Origin: Anoplopoma fimbria
Lineage: Eukaryota > Chordata > Actinopteri > Perciformes > Anoplopomatidae
Assembly: GCF_027596085.1 (NCBI RefSeq)
Contig: NC_072453.1
Coordinates: forward strand, 2,811,448 to 2,875,447
Reading direction: 5' to 3'
DNA length: 64,000 nt
Made by a program: the position numbers and the translations under genes. Below, piece by piece: positions 11,340 to 24,700 of the stretch (position 1 is the first letter of the stretch; each line of letters begins with the position of its first letter). The notes below the pieces were generated by a model. The model was not told the origin of the DNA. It saw only the letters and a program-made list of their open reading frames with translations, and did not search any database.

Positions 11340-12592
11340 AGGAGAACACTTTGGATCACTGTTCCAGTACAATGAGCTATCGCGCCGTCCCTCGCACTGC
11401 GCTGGTTCACTCTGACCACATCGTGGTCCATCTGATTCCTGCCTACAGACAGAAATTTAAGTTCTGTAAGCCTGTTGTCAGGAAATCAAAGCAGTGGACC
11501 AGCAAAGATAGGGAGGATCTTTGGGTGTGCTTGGAGAGTCCAAACTGGGATCTTCTCAGGACTGCTACCAACCGTTTGGATGAGTACACAGAGGCTGTGA
11601 CATCATACATCAGCTTCTGTGAAGACAGCTGAAGACAGGGTGAGTTTTAACAACAAAGACAATCCCTGGTTCACAGCTAAACTCAGACAGCTAAGGATGC
11701 AAAAGGAACAGGCATGCAGGATTGGGGACAAGGACTTGTACAAAGAGTCAAAATACAGGGTTAGCAAGGCAGGGAGAGAGGCTAAATGACAGTTTTCTGA
11801 GAAACTGCAACACCAGCTCTCAGCAAGTGAGTCTGCTTGTTTCTCAAGAGGTCTCAGACAGATCACCAACTACAAGTGCAAAGCACCCCACTCCATGATT
11901 GACCTCCACCTGGCAAACGAGCTGAACGAGTTTTATTGTCGATTTGAAAGACAATGGGACAGTCCTTACCCTAGCCACCAGCTTCAGACCACCAGGTCCT
12001 CCTTCCAACGCTCCGAATGGGCCTGCGCCTCACAACCATCCATCCCAGAGCCCCCCCATCCCTTACCACAACGAACACTCTCTATTCTGGAGAGAGACGT
12101 CAACAGGCTGTTTAAAAGGCAGAACCCCCCAAAGCAGCCGACCAAGACTCTGTCTCTCGCTCCACCCTGAATCACGGTGGTGATCATCGGTCTCCGGTGT
12201 TCACAGACATTTTCAACACCTCCCAGGAGATATGCCACGTCCTCGTCCCCAAAAAACAAGGACCACAGGACTTAATCACTACAGGCCCTGACATCTGTGG
12301 TCATGAAGTCTTTTGAGCGCCTTGTCCTGTCCCACCTCAAAACCCTCACCGAACCACTCCTGGACCCGCTGCAGAACCTATGCCAGGAACATGTTTGTAG
12401 ACTTCAGCTCTGCTTTTAACAGCATCATCCCCTCGCTGCTGCAGGACAAACTCTCCCAGCTGCACTTGCACAACTCCACCTGCAAGTGGATCACAAACTT
12501 CCTGTCTGACAGGAAGCAGGAAGTAAAGCTGGGAAAACATGTGTAAGTCTTCCTTGTATGTGTAATGTAATAATACAGCTTCTGATTCTGAT
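11340..12592 (+). pseudogene. Decayed LINE (Jockey/L2-Rex1-like) ORF2 with internal deletions
   Basis: Successive plus-strand frames show pieces of a fish non-LTR retrotransposon polyprotein in the right order. They are [15 protein letters not shown] (from about 11410), [13 protein letters not shown], then after a frame change DNPWFTAKLRQLR (about 11665), ANELNEFYCRFER (about 11912), SVVMKSFERLVLSHLK (about 12296) and the reverse transcriptase block FVDFSSAFNSIIP (about 12392), ending KWITNFLSDRKQEVKLGKH at about 12540. The YADD catalytic box and the thumb are absent, sequence between LLDPLQ and the DFSSAFN block is deleted, and in-frame stops occur. It ends in a tail with CTTCTGATTCTGATT, as many fish LINEs do. 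Clade assignment is tentative. Confidence 0.85.
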
Positions 12593-15176
12593 TATATGGT
12601 CAACACATGACCCCACACTTGATAATGCTGTGTTAAACACTCCTTACATATTTTTTGGTATTAAAGACTCTTCCGACAGAGTTAAACTAAAACTTTTAAA
12701 CCACAATTTTTTCACCGTGATGATTAAAGCTCATATATCAAATTACTATATTGCAGCTCGCAGCTCTAATTGTCATATATGAAATATTAAATCAATGCAA
12801 AACATCTAATCAAAAATAGATTAACTGCGTAGGAGCAAGCAATGTAGCTAATCAGGGCTCATTGAGCTTGGATCTTTTTTATTTTTATACTGAGTGTCTT
12901 CTAGAGAGAGAAAGAAATACTTGTGATTAGTTTTCTAGCTGTGCTGGCTCACTGCTTTTAATTTAGAAGTTACAGAGGCTGAATTACTTTTTTGAGCCAC
13001 TGAGGTAATATTGGTTAATACAGAAGCTGTCTTCAATACTTAAAGGTTTTTGGATGTGTTTTGGAGTTGCATAGTGTTTCATTTCTATTTTCACTTGCCT
13101 GGCTGGCTCTCTGGGATATGGACAAGCATGCTAGACAAGCATATATAATAAAGGATGGGAGCACAAGAGCTTGGATACTGCAGAGATTCCTTTTCATACC
13201 AGCAGCGACAGCCTGTGGCTGTTGTTGCTTTCACCTTGTGTGTCTTTGTGTGAGTAATCATGGCAAAATGTGGTCCTGGAGACACCTATGTTAGTGGGAA
13301 ATACCACAGAGGCCAGCGTACTTTGCTGTTGACAGATTTTGTCAATGCGACAGCATCACAGCTGTGCTAGATGCAAGTCAAAAAAGCTGTGTGTAGTTGG
13401 GATCAATATGAAAGGCTGAAGATGGATGTGGTCTGAGCAAAGGCGTCGGTAGTATAGAGGGGAAGGGAAGTGGGGAAGGGGCCCACTTTACCCCCATGGC
13501 CCGATTTTGCATCATGGCTGGTGAGACCACAAGACGGTTCCAAGTTTTTTATTTTACACCAAATTTGTTATATCATAATGCAGAGGCTGCGAGCTTCTAG
13601 AGGCTGCGAGCTTCCTCCCACCCTACCTCAGGCCACCCTTCTCAGACCAAACTCTTCTTCAAACTTAATCCTTCATTTTAATCTCAACTACACACCTGTG
13701 AAGTTTTGCGACTGCATCTTGCAAGACAGAAATATAAACACATGGCAAAGCTGAAGTCCTGGAATAAAAACAATACCAGCATCTCTGTCGGGGATATAAT
13801 TAATATATATATATATAATTAAAACAAGATATGGCTTGAACAAGTGCAGTACAATGCATGCGTGTAGAGTTTATGTTCAAAAGGGGAAATTAACTATCAA
13901 GTGAGGATAAGTGATCTCACCAGGACGTAAACTAATAAAAATGCGTTAGTTGGAAACCTTGTTTTACATCTAATAAAAAAACGAATACAATTTTTTAAAT
14001 GTCCCCATCTTTGCTTATCCATCTCACGTGTTGCTCTTTCCAACTACCCTCACTGTCTGCAGGAAAAGTCAGGCGTCTGCTGATATTTGTTGCTGTTGAC
14101 CTTGTGTTATCCTGATTTCCAAGCCACCAGCCATCTGGCCCCATGACTATTGGTATGCATTAACAGTGACCTCAACTGCTGAGTCATTCTGCACCCTTTG
14201 AAAGCATTTATCCTCTGTAGATAAACCACCGGACTTGGGGAGGGGATGGTAAAACGAGCAAAGGGATGGCTTGACAGAGCAGGAGAAGCGAGGAGGGTTG
14301 GGGGGGAAGCAGAGGGATAATGGCGAGACTGGAGATGAGGAATTAGCAGGTTATGTTGGGCATCGATGGAGAAACCAGGGAGAGGAAGAGACAGCTGGGG
14401 GTGGGGGGCAGGAGTCTTGGGATGAGTCACCAGAAAGCACTGCGTTATCTTTAATCTGCAATGTCATCCTTTAGCTGCACCGTAGAGGCAGTTAGATATT
14501 TGATTAAGATGATGGGAAGGGGGATTTCTTTTTATGTGCAGAGAAGGCGCAGCTGTCAGGATATAGTATACCTGAGGACACAGATAAACAACAGTCATGT
14601 TTCAGTGCCGTAAGGCAAATACAGAAGGGAAACAAAACAACCTAATCACAGCGTGGGAGGGGACTTTAATTCAGAATAACTTCATTACAACTGCAAACAC
14701 TTTTACAAATGTGTGGCAATGATGGTTGAATTACCAATTAGCTGCATTTGTCAGTTGAGTCAGGGACACCTGGGTCAAGGAATTGACCATTTGTAGCAAT
14801 TAGCCTTGTCAGAAAAGGCTCTGCTCTTTGAAGGAGCTCTCAAGGTATCTAATGAGCAACAGGGATTCTGCTAAGAGAACTAATTGCCCGTTAGGAAAGA
14901 CATACATAAATGTTAAATCTTAGCTAAATATCAAACACCTAGAAAATAAGGAGTCCTATGAGGTGGCGCATGAATGTACAACGTTACTTAGAAATATCAG
15001 GTTATAATGGCCACATTGGACACCTGTATTAAATAGATTGAACATTCCTGCACCTCAGATGGACCATATAATTCAAGATTTCATGCGGGAAACCCAAGTC
15101 AGTGTCCTGTTACATACCTGCAGTTAATGCTTACATATGTTTATATACATTCTTATATGTCCATCGGGGTTGAGTC
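12593..15176. other. Intergenic, nothing recognised
   Basis: AT-rich. Holds a small 17-bp tandem duplication at about 13581-13615 and an AT run near 13798-13817. The block 14690-14900, with AATTAG cores, is non-repetitive. No coding evidence. Confidence 0.4.
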
Positions 15177-15893
15177 ATAGACTATATGTAAGAAGTGGAC
15201 GTAGCCACCATGACGTCATCCACTAGTTTGCGGATAAGCGTTTTGAACTTTGGCCGTCGCCCCGTCGCCATCTTTCATTGGCGAAATGAAAGGTTTCGCC
15301 AATCAAAAGGTGACCGTATTTTGACGAGAGGGTGGAGGTGTGGAAGAGCATGTCCGTGCGAAGCAAAATATGAGTTACCAGATAAGGCTAGCAGTAGCGA
15401 GCTAACTTGGTTAGCAAGGTACATTAGTAGGCCTGATTCACATCAACAGTGATGATAATTGACATGCTAATTTAAGCTAGCGAAAAACATGCTTAAAACT
15501 AAATGCACTTTCCGGAAAAATTAACGGCCGACCCCTTAGAGTTTCTGTCTGTAGTTGACAACCAAACACTGAACAACACTGTGATAGCGACTTGTCAATT
15601 ACAAGACAGCCACGCACTATACCATAGACTGGTTAATGGTCTATTTACTCTAATTGGGACCATCATTTATTAAATTAATTGAAGAAGACTTGAAACTAGC
15701 GATGGGGTCCATTTACTCGTGTTTCCAATGTTTACTGAGAAACATAATATCATATATTATAGTCCAATATAAAATATTTTTTTGCAACCAGAGGAGTCGA
15801 CCCCCCTGCTGGCTATTAGACAGAATTCAAGTTTAAGGCACTTCTGCATTGGCTTCACTTTTCAGACCCAGAGGTTGCCACCTGGGTTGAGTC
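15177..15893 (+). mobile_element. MITE-like dispersed repeat, copy 1
   Basis: Starts ATAGACTATATGTAAG and contains AAGTGGACGTAGCCACC, TGACGTCATCCACTAG, GGCCGTCGC, TTGAAGAAGACTTGAAAC and TTTTTGCAACCAGAGGAG. It ends in GGCACTTCTGCATTGGC with CAGAGGTTGCCACCTGG. The same blocks occur in the same order at 57819-58340. It encodes no protein. The right terminus seen in copy 2 is not found here, so this copy is probably truncated. Confidence 0.75.
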
Positions 15894-17267
15894 AGCCAAT
15901 GTAAGCACGACTTCAGTGCCCTGCCTAAACTAACACTCTTCACTATACATAAATAGGAAAGATAGAGATTTGTGATTGAAAATAACTGCTTGAAAGAGGC
16001 TATTTTTTTAACATGTGTAAGGCACCACACTGTTTATTTTGATTAGTGGTAATGGAAACAGCGTGACAGCATTGCCAACCGGGCTTAGTGCGACCTGAAA
16101 AGCAAAGGAATAGAGAGTATCTCAAACCATGGTGTGTGTTTTTATTGAAAAATGACATTCTGAAAAAGTAGACAAACTGAAATCCGGTTGGTGGTATAAC
16201 TAGCCTTTGAATTTCCTTTTTCAATATGAAAAGAGAAAACAGAGTGAGAGGAGTAGGGGACAAAGACGGACCGTCGATTAATTTCTAAATCAATACCAAG
16301 CTGAGAGGGCTTTGGTTTCCCTTTGCTTTTTTTTTTAATAGTGATACTGATACAAATGCTGTGTATTCTGAAAAAGCAGTTGCTTTTTCCAGGGCAGATT
16401 TGTTGACCATACAACTGACATACTGACCAAAGAATTGTGGTCAGGCTCTACACACATTATCTCTGATACTATGGCTCAGTCAGTGAGGTTCAAGACGGCA
16501 ACGCACTGAAGCAAATCTTAAGACCCTCACTCTACAAGCGACAAAGCAACAGGCTAAAAGTAATTTTCAATGGAAGCCGGTGACATGAAGCTACAAAATA
16601 ATTAACTATCTCCCTAGTGTATAGCTGTCCATGCTGCTTTATTATAGAGCATGTAAAGTAATCGCAAGGCACTAGCATTATCATAATAGTCAAATATTGA
16701 TAATTCATATCCTGTGTGAGGGCGTAGATTAACAAACACTTAGAATAACGACACTGAATTTGGCCTTTTGCATGTGTAAACCACTGAGGTAGAGACAACA
16801 ATCTGACAACGACAGGTTTGAAAGCCAGAGCAGATAAACTGCATGGGTGTATGAGAGGCAGGCGCGCCTGATGAGCTGATTGCAGACAAGTGAGTGTGAT
16901 GAGCAGAGCTGTGAAGAATGAGTAAGGGAGAAGACGTCCACGCCAGCTATTCACACTATTCACACTATGTATGATGTAAAACTGAATATGTAGTGTAATC
17001 ACTAGTATGTATGTACGCCTGGATATTTACTACATCAGCCACAATTTCTGTGTATGAGAAGTGAGCTCACTGTGCATACTCAACTGCACTGCGTATTGGT
17101 GCCTTGAGACCAGTTAACAGTGTTTTAAGCAAGGCTCAAAGATGTTAATATGCCACTTTATATTAAGTTTAACAGGTTTTCATGCAAGAAAGATTTCTAA
17201 TATGAGGTCAGTTCGTCCCAAAAAACGTAAATATGCAGTAAACGTTTTCAAAGATGGGATTGACCAT
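15894..17267. other. Intergenic, nothing recognised
   Basis: Several open frames up to 156 codons on the minus strand show no domain, no conserved composition and no splice context, and are treated as chance. Confidence 0.45.
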
Positions 17268-17491
17268 TCTTCAGTGTGAACAGTCTGCTGGTAAAATCAT
17301 TGAGCATACTTCAGTGTGAACAATCATTGAGTGTACTTCTGTGTGAACAGTCTGTTCTGTAAAAATTATTGAGCATACTTCAGTGTGAACAGTCTGTTCG
17401 GTAAAAATCATTGAGCATATTTCAGTGTGAACAGTCTGCTGGTAAAATCACTGAGCATACTTCAGTGTGAACAGTCTGCTGGTAAAATCAT
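17268..17491 (+). repeat. Minisatellite, about 40-bp unit, six copies
   Basis: The unit is TTCAGTGTGAACAGTCTGCT followed by GGTAAAATCATTGAGCATAC. Copies start near 17270, 17310, 17337, 17379, 17421 and 17461. The second copy is shortened to about 27 bp (it lacks the GTCTGCTGGTAAA part), and two copies carry a one- or two-base insertion with TTCTG or TTCGG variants. Confidence 0.9.
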
Positions 17492-20400
17492 AATTATTAT
17501 ACAGAGAGAGGAACACAGAGAACACAGCGAAGGGGAAACAAAAGAAAACATAACAACTATGAGTGAAATCTTACAGTCATTTGATCCAATGTTCAAGTTG
17601 GCAATGTCCCTGAGAACTAAAATAGGCCCAGACAGTGTGGAGGAACCTTGACTGGCCTGCATAGTTCCATTCCATCTATCAATTTTTAAAATGATGATAT
17701 GATACACTACATTAAAATTCCTTTGTGGGTTATTTGAAACATTCAAAATGAAAGTATACAGATTAAGCAGCAACTAGTTTGGAGCTAGCCATCTGAACCA
17801 TCTATGAATCTTGAATTAATCGTGTTTCAATGGATTAAATGTGGATATTTATATCTATATTAGATCAATTGAGTGTATTGATTATTCATACTTGGGCAGT
17901 ATTAGTGTTTCTCCACACAGAATACATACGGTATTTCCCTTCAAGCTCTGTATTGAACCGTAAAAATTGCTGTTTCTGCAGATGTCAAACTGTCTAAAGA
18001 AAAAAATAAATGCACTCTGCAATAATGCACCTTGTTGTGGTCAGACAACCATAATGGGAGCTTTCATCTGACAGAAGCACAAATTACATTTTGCAGGATG
18101 TCTTGGTGGATAGGCAGTCTTTAATTACAAAGGTTGCTGTTTCATAAATTTTTTTCAGCAAGTGCAATTTCTGTCAGTTTTACTTTTTCCTCATCAAAGG
18201 ACTCTCTTTGTCTCCTATGTATGAAAAGGCATTGACATACACTGCAATCAAAGTTCATCTTTCCAAGACACTGAACATTTTGTTGCCTCTTTGTTCACAT
18301 TGAATGGCATGGACAGAAAACCAACAAGTGGCACAGATATTTCTTGTGAAATGGCCTTAAGAACAGAAGTGACAAACAATACACAGTTTTTACACAGTTT
18401 GTATAGATAGATATGATATGATATTTTTTTTATTTTCGTGTCATGCACAAAAACGTGCCCAACCCTCATGGGTTTACAAGACACCAACAGTACAGCTGCA
18501 GTGGATCCACATCTCATCAGGTCACATTTGATTACAAAATGACATGTCTGTATTCCTTATATTTGTAGTCTAACCCGGAAGTTAGCATCACACTGGTTCC
18601 CTCTGAAGAAAGTAAGCTATGGGGCAAACAAACCTTTATGATACTTGCACGTTCTCTTAAGCAAGATATCTTCACAAATTAACAACTTATTTTATGTTTT
18701 TTGAAGCCTAAATGCAGTTGTCAGAAATGAAAAAGGTTAACGTTAAGCTTTAAAACAAACTACACCTATGGCACATGACTTCACGTCACCACCACTAATC
18801 TAAAGGCCAACAAGTGTTCAGCGTGACTAGTTTAGAAGTCTCATTTAGCCACTTGTTAGGTTTGGCCTTTTTTAAAGCGTTCACAAATGGGTGTATTTAC
18901 TGACATCTTTTTGGTCGTAGAACAAGACGTTAAAATCTAAAAAGTTTGTGTTTACCATAGACCTTATTTCAGGCATCTAATCAACAATGCATACAAAAAA
19001 AGCATTGACTTCAAGAAGTAGGAACAGGAAGTGCAAAAATTCTGACTAACTTTCGGGTGTTATTCCTGCAGGGCTTTATTTACTTCAATATATTCTTGAG
19101 TTTTCTTGAAGGTACTACATAGTGGCCATTAGAGAAAACAGAAACAACAGAAGCCCTCACAAGTCCAGTAACACAAACCTACTGCTACTACTGCGTCTTC
19201 CCATATGTAAGAGCCTGGGTCGATGATTCACTTGTGAGCTCAGTGAGAGCGGGTTGCCCCGCTAATGGATGAAACACGAGGGTCGGTAGAGAGACGGGGG
19301 AAAGCGATGGTGCTTCAGACAGCGGTGAGGCGGATATGTTGGAGAGAGGAGAAGCAGCCTGAAGAGTTGCCGAGCCTGGCTGCATATACATCCGTCTTAC
19401 TGACAAGGAGGTGTGATTAACAACGCCACCTGCTTTTTCTTTGTCTCGTTCTATGTTTAAGCCTCACCTGGGATGCCAGGAGGACCATTTGGTTGTGGGT
19501 CCTTTACATTTTATCATGCTATTAAGAATTCCAGCTAAAAAAATAGGAGAAACTTTGATGCCACTCCCATATCTCACGTTAATATAACAAAATTGCTTAA
19601 GTTGAATCTGGTCTACGTTACTATAGTTCAGGTAGAGTACTTGCTAATGTATCAGCTGATTCGCTTACTCTCCACAACAGCATACAGCAGCTGACTGTCT
19701 TTCCAGTCATATTCACCCTGGTGTGCAGTTTAAAACTCGACAAACTGAATACACTCTTGTCACCACCGCTTGCTGCTGCAGCTCCCCCCTCCTTCTAATG
19801 TGTTGAAGCTTGTGTTGGTCTTGATCTAATATTCATGCCTTTGCTATGTTGGCAGATTGGTTCTCCCAGCAGAATCCCTTTTAAAAGCCCTCAGAGTCTT
19901 TTCAAGCCAATGTATTATCATTTGCAATAACCGGCGAGCTCTTCGACGTAAATGCCTCTGAATGAACACTTGCATTATCTGCAGCTGATCAAACTATGTT
20001 TGAACTATGTTCTAGAAGTCTACTAGCTTCAATCAAGCCACAATTAGTGGGCCAACAAAGCTTGCTAACCAATTTAAACTGCCAAGGAAGTCTACAGATA
20101 CATGGTGCTAATACTTCCCGTACTGCCTTTGCCATTTTCTATCTGCCCTGCTTCTGGGTAAGCTTGCTAGAGTGATCTCTAATATACCAATCCAAACTAA
20201 AGTGTGTTAAAGTGCAGGCAGACTATCAATGGTGTGTGGGGTAAAGGTCAATTTCCACTCAAACCACTCTTGTTTGCATCTTGTACACATCAAACGATGA
20301 GTCACACTAGATAAAGGCGTGTGTTAAATGGTACACAGGTACCTTTGATTTCTGGCTGGCTGAATGAAAAGCGACAGTAAAAATGCCTGAGGGCTGAGTA

Positions 20401-20775
20401 AGAGATATGATTCAGCAGTGAGTGTAATGAAACCACATAAAGAAGGTTCCAATGTTAAAACACCCTCCCCTGGGTAACTTCCCACACCTCTCTTCGCTGT
20501 TTAGAAAGGTGATCCTGCCTTGCACTGTTGATGAAAGCTACTCGAGCTACCACAAAGAACAGAGGGAGTAGGTGGGGAGGAGGCAGGTATACGTGAGGGA
20601 GAGATGGTAGCTGGCAGCCACTTGCAAGGAGTAGATTGCAGAAATGAACAGCATTAGTGCCTTGTTACTGAAAAAGAGCATGTCTACACATAACATCAGT
20701 CTTTAAATAAATTCTGCATTGAAGAACTGTCAGAACCAAGCCTTATTAAAGCTGGTTCATATCGTGATACTGAAA
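17492..20775. other. Intergenic, nothing recognised
   Basis: No gene-like frame or clear repeat found. Small CG-containing patches near 19240-19330 are not promoter-like. Confidence 0.4.
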
Positions 20776-20900
20776 CAGTGTTGGGCAAGATACTTAAAAA
20801 ATGTATTACACAATTAAAGAATGAATTGCAATTCCAATTCCACAACAGTAATAATAATTCATTACTTTCACTACTCAGCACAGATCCATCAAAGTTTCCC
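20776..20900 (+). repeat. Fragment resembling a fish hAT-type terminus
   Basis: Begins CAGTGTTGGGCAAGATACTT, followed by AAAAAATGTATTACAC. This resembles the CAGTGTTGGGCAAGTTACTT end of widespread fish hAT-like repeats. The rest is degenerate and the opposite terminus is not seen, so only the end block is supported. Confidence 0.45.
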
Positions 20901-21106
20901 TTAAAGAACTCCACAACCTCCACAAGCTTGTTGCTTCATCTGTACGATACATTGTGGTTTGACCAGGGGTTCAAATTTGATTGTGGAGGTGGGGAAACCC
21001 CGAAATGGTCAATCCCCATAGAAAGTGTTTTAATAAGCCTTCCTGATGTCTGTCAATTGCAAGTCTTGTGGAACAGATATGCTTCCATATCTGTTAAAAA
21101 ACAATA

Positions 21107-21760
21107 AGTCCAGTTTATAAACAATAAACTGGACTGGACACACAACACTGATGCCCTCTACAGGAAAGGACAGAGCAGGCTGTTCTTCCTGAGGAGGCTG
21201 AGGTCCTTCAATGTGTGCAATAAACTGCTCAAGGCATTCTACCAGTCTGTGGTAGCCAGCGCCCTCTTCTTCGCTGTAGCGTGCTGGGGTGGTGGCATCA
21301 GGACTGGAGATGCCAACAAACTCAACAAGCTGGTGAGGAAAGCCAGCTCTGTGGTGGGTCTGGAGCTGGACAGTCTGGAGTCAGTGGGTGAGAGGAGGAT
21401 GAAGGCCAAACTCGGAGCCATCCTGGACAATCCCTCTCACCCTCTCCATGAGGAACTGTGGCAGCTGGGCAGCTCTTTCAGCCATCGGCTGATTCTACCA
21501 AAGAGCAGGACGGAGCGCTTCAGACGCTCATTTGTGCCCACTGCCATCAGACTGTACAACAACAGCGGAGACCACAGTCTGTCATCATGCTGACCAGCCC
21601 CCCCCATGTGGATATACTGTACATTTTCTTATTTGTATTCTTATTTTTTATTTTATTCTATTTTTATTTCATTGTATAATATGTGTATTTATTATCTGTT
21701 TCTGTGTAGTTGAGCTGCTGCAACACCCGAATTTCCCCCATGGGGATCAATAAAGGAATA
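21107..21760 (+). pseudogene. 5'-truncated LINE, C-terminal ORF2 fragment with 3' tail
   Basis: From about 21128 the plus strand reads LDWTHNTDALYRKGQSR, then FFLRRLRSFNVCNKLLK, ACWGGG, KLNKLVRKASSVVG, DNPSHPLHEEL and FRRSFVPTAIRLYN, ending at a stop at about 21593. This is the region after the catalytic YADD box in fish Jockey-superfamily (L2/Rex1-like) elements, and the frame is intact over some 155 codons. The 3' tail contains AATTTCCCCCATGGGGATC and AATAAAGGAATATAATAA, the self-complementary tail typical of these elements. The fragment begins at a 12-bp inverted repeat (21107-21118 and 21124-21135). Confidence 0.88.
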
Positions 21761-24700
21761 TAATAATTAATGTAACCACCGTTAGGGGTATTATATTACA
21801 GGGGCCCCATTAGAGCCGCCATTAAGACCCTCCCCCTCACACAAATATCCAGCTATATAAGTGTTGTGAACATATTTACAGTATCTAAAATCAAGGCTCC
21901 TTGTCTGTCTGTGAGCTTTCCAGTTTCACTACAGACAGATTCCCCTCACTCGCTGTGTTTGACGGGGAGATAAAACCAATTAGTCAATACATGTTACCAT
22001 GGAATTCTTGATTTCTGGATTGCTGACGTCTCGCTTAAGAGTCGCTTCCAATTCAGTTAGGTCAGCCCGTGTATTGGTGCAGCGGGGAAAAATAAAGTTG
22101 GGCACCACTTTCTAAGAGGAATGAACTCGTTTGACATTATTCTATATAAAGCTGCCAATCAATCGGCCCACTTTAACACTATAGCTCCGGTTCTACTCAG
22201 CTCATTCCCGGGATTCACATTTCCCCTCTTTTGTTCAAAGACAAAATTATATTCAGCGTCCATCATACTCCTGTTCAGAGTTTACTTTGTATTACTTGGA
22301 TCAGTAACTGTATTTTGTCGAGGGAACCAGCATGATGCTAACATACAAGGTTAGACTACAACAGTATGTCATTCCATTAGAACTCTATTCCGGGAGCGCA
22401 GTAAGTGACAGTATAGGCTCCATGGTAGTTCTGACAGCTCGACGGAGTAGCAATAGGGCAGGGCTTAGCAATTACTGGATATAGAAAACACATTGTAATG
22501 CTAGCGTTACTGCCCAACGCTGCACAGAAGTGTGGGTGTCATAGCATGAAAAAAAGATCCTTACCATTTGACGTGCCATAAACACTTGTACGATCAACTA
22601 AAGACACTATCACAATCATTAATGAATTAGGGTCTGGTGTCTCATTGATAATCTTTTCTGGAGATTTCATCCCTAAATTAAATTAAATCAAGTACTATTT
22701 TCTTTTGGATTTGTTACATTTGGGACTTTGATGCACAGTTTATCAGTCAACAGTTGGGTAAATCCCACAACCACCATGTTTCACAAGCAAATCTTTCCAC
22801 TGGCTCTGCTCCCCATCTGACACATATGGCGGCCAGGGACAAGAGTGGTAATGACTGTGGATGTTAATTCACACCTTGCTTTCAGCGGCTGTGGGCGGAC
22901 CACTCAAGAAGCGGAGAATGCTGTAGGACCACGAGAAGAGGCTTCCCTTCCCCCCGCCGCATGAAATGATGCAGAGGGAGCGTAGGTGCAGATAAAGAAG
23001 GGTACTTCATAACGGACAAGTGATCTCATTACACAGCACCTGCCTCCACACATGTTTAGTGAAGCTGTTGACATCTGTCTTCTTTATTTCCTGCAAAACT
23101 AAATGTCACACATAAAGCTCTAGCGCAAGTTCAGTCAGGAAGACAATACTCTCGTATGCTTAGTCTTGTAGTTTATTTCTCATACATCTGCCATTCTCTC
23201 CTCACGCATGCTCACTCATGGTTTCCTCGCTGTCATTGTTCGGGGGTGTCAATCATAATATCAGCTGTTTAGATCAGCGGGTCTCCTCAATCCAACAGCA
23301 CAGCGACACAATTACATCGTTAGCCTATCATCTCGCTTCTGTCTCTTTTTAAATATGACTTTCTCTTTTCCTTCAGTACGTTCATGCTGCTGCTACGCGC
23401 CCCTCCACCTCCCCATCTCCGCCCAATCTTCGCAGATTCATCCGCTTCATCAACTCATCATTTTATCAGCCTCATCAGCCACCACCACCACCAGTGTCTG
23501 GACTCCACGGGGGGAATTTATCTTGCTGCTGCTCAGGGCAGACGCCCCTCGATAACAAATCTCCCTGTAGAGTCCAAGCACCAAAGACTCTGTCAAGACT
23601 TTATAATCACATATCATCTGTTAATAATAAACAATTATCTTTTCCTCATTTGAATGGTCTCTCCTGATTGAAATCCATTTATTTGTTTTATTTTTGGTAC
23701 CCTTGAGGCTTGCTGGTTCTCGCACTAGACTGTAAGTGAAAAAGATGGCATGGGGGTAAACCATTTCTTGCAGAAGATGGAGCACAATTACGCCATAAGC
23801 TCATGGGAGACACTTGAGATGATTAAAAAAACAAACTAATTGGACACAGTGCTGCAGTAGCTGTTCAGGTGAAAAACTCACAAACGCATATGCACACAGA
23901 AACGTACAAGACCACACGGACACGCAGACGTGTGCACACCCACACTGTCAGGCGTGCCGTTGCCTATGGGTGAGTCACACTATGTTCACCCGTATAAAAG
24001 GAAGATCAATTTAAATCCCAGCGCTGTTTTCCTCCTCTCCATTTCTCTCTCTGTCTCCTGTGACATTTTACCAGTCAACCCAGGAATGCAAATCCAACAC
24101 ACCCACACACAAGATTAAGTGTGTAAAGAGATCTAAGGCATTTCAAAAGTGCAATTAAAGTAATAAAATGTGACACTTTCATATAATTATAATGCCTGTT
24201 TTCTCCTTTCTGTCATATGAGCTGTAACCAGGCATGTAGCACTGGGGGGTTATTTAGGAAAACTTCAACCCTACCCGCGAGGTTAGAATGTTCTAAATAT
24301 ACAGGCTGAAAAAGACATTTGGTAATATTATATTTTTTCTGTTTCCGCTCATCTTTTCAATCATTCCAATATAGAAACAGTGGCATGTCTGCCCCCACAT
24401 GTATTGCTGGCAAGCCTGCAGGGACTGACACACAACAGAATGTATCATACATAAACATACATACATAAAGTTTTATAAAAGTAAAGTCTCACCACTGATG
24501 CAGTGGATATGTATGGTAAAAGTTTTGAATTCAGACAACAATGATTTCCATATTAGCACAAACATAGAATCACAAAGTTATGAAGGCATCTGGTGTGGTA
24601 TTAGAACACAGTGGAGGCCAGCCAGTAAACAATTTGCTCAAAACCACTCTGTGCCCATATGCCAAGACGTCACAGAGCGCAGATGCCAGCTACCAGGCGC

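Noticed and set aside
16532..17002. 156-codon minus-strand frame
   Set aside because: No domain, signal peptide pattern or conserved composition. Overlaps no repeat protein.
17268..17491. CRISPR-like array
   Set aside because: Repeats are contiguous without spacers, and the context is a vertebrate genome. It is a minisatellite.
11340..21760. The two LINE pieces as one element split by a 8.5-kb insertion
   Set aside because: The pieces do not meet (the catalytic box is missing between them) and each has its own, different 3' tail, so they are separate insertions.
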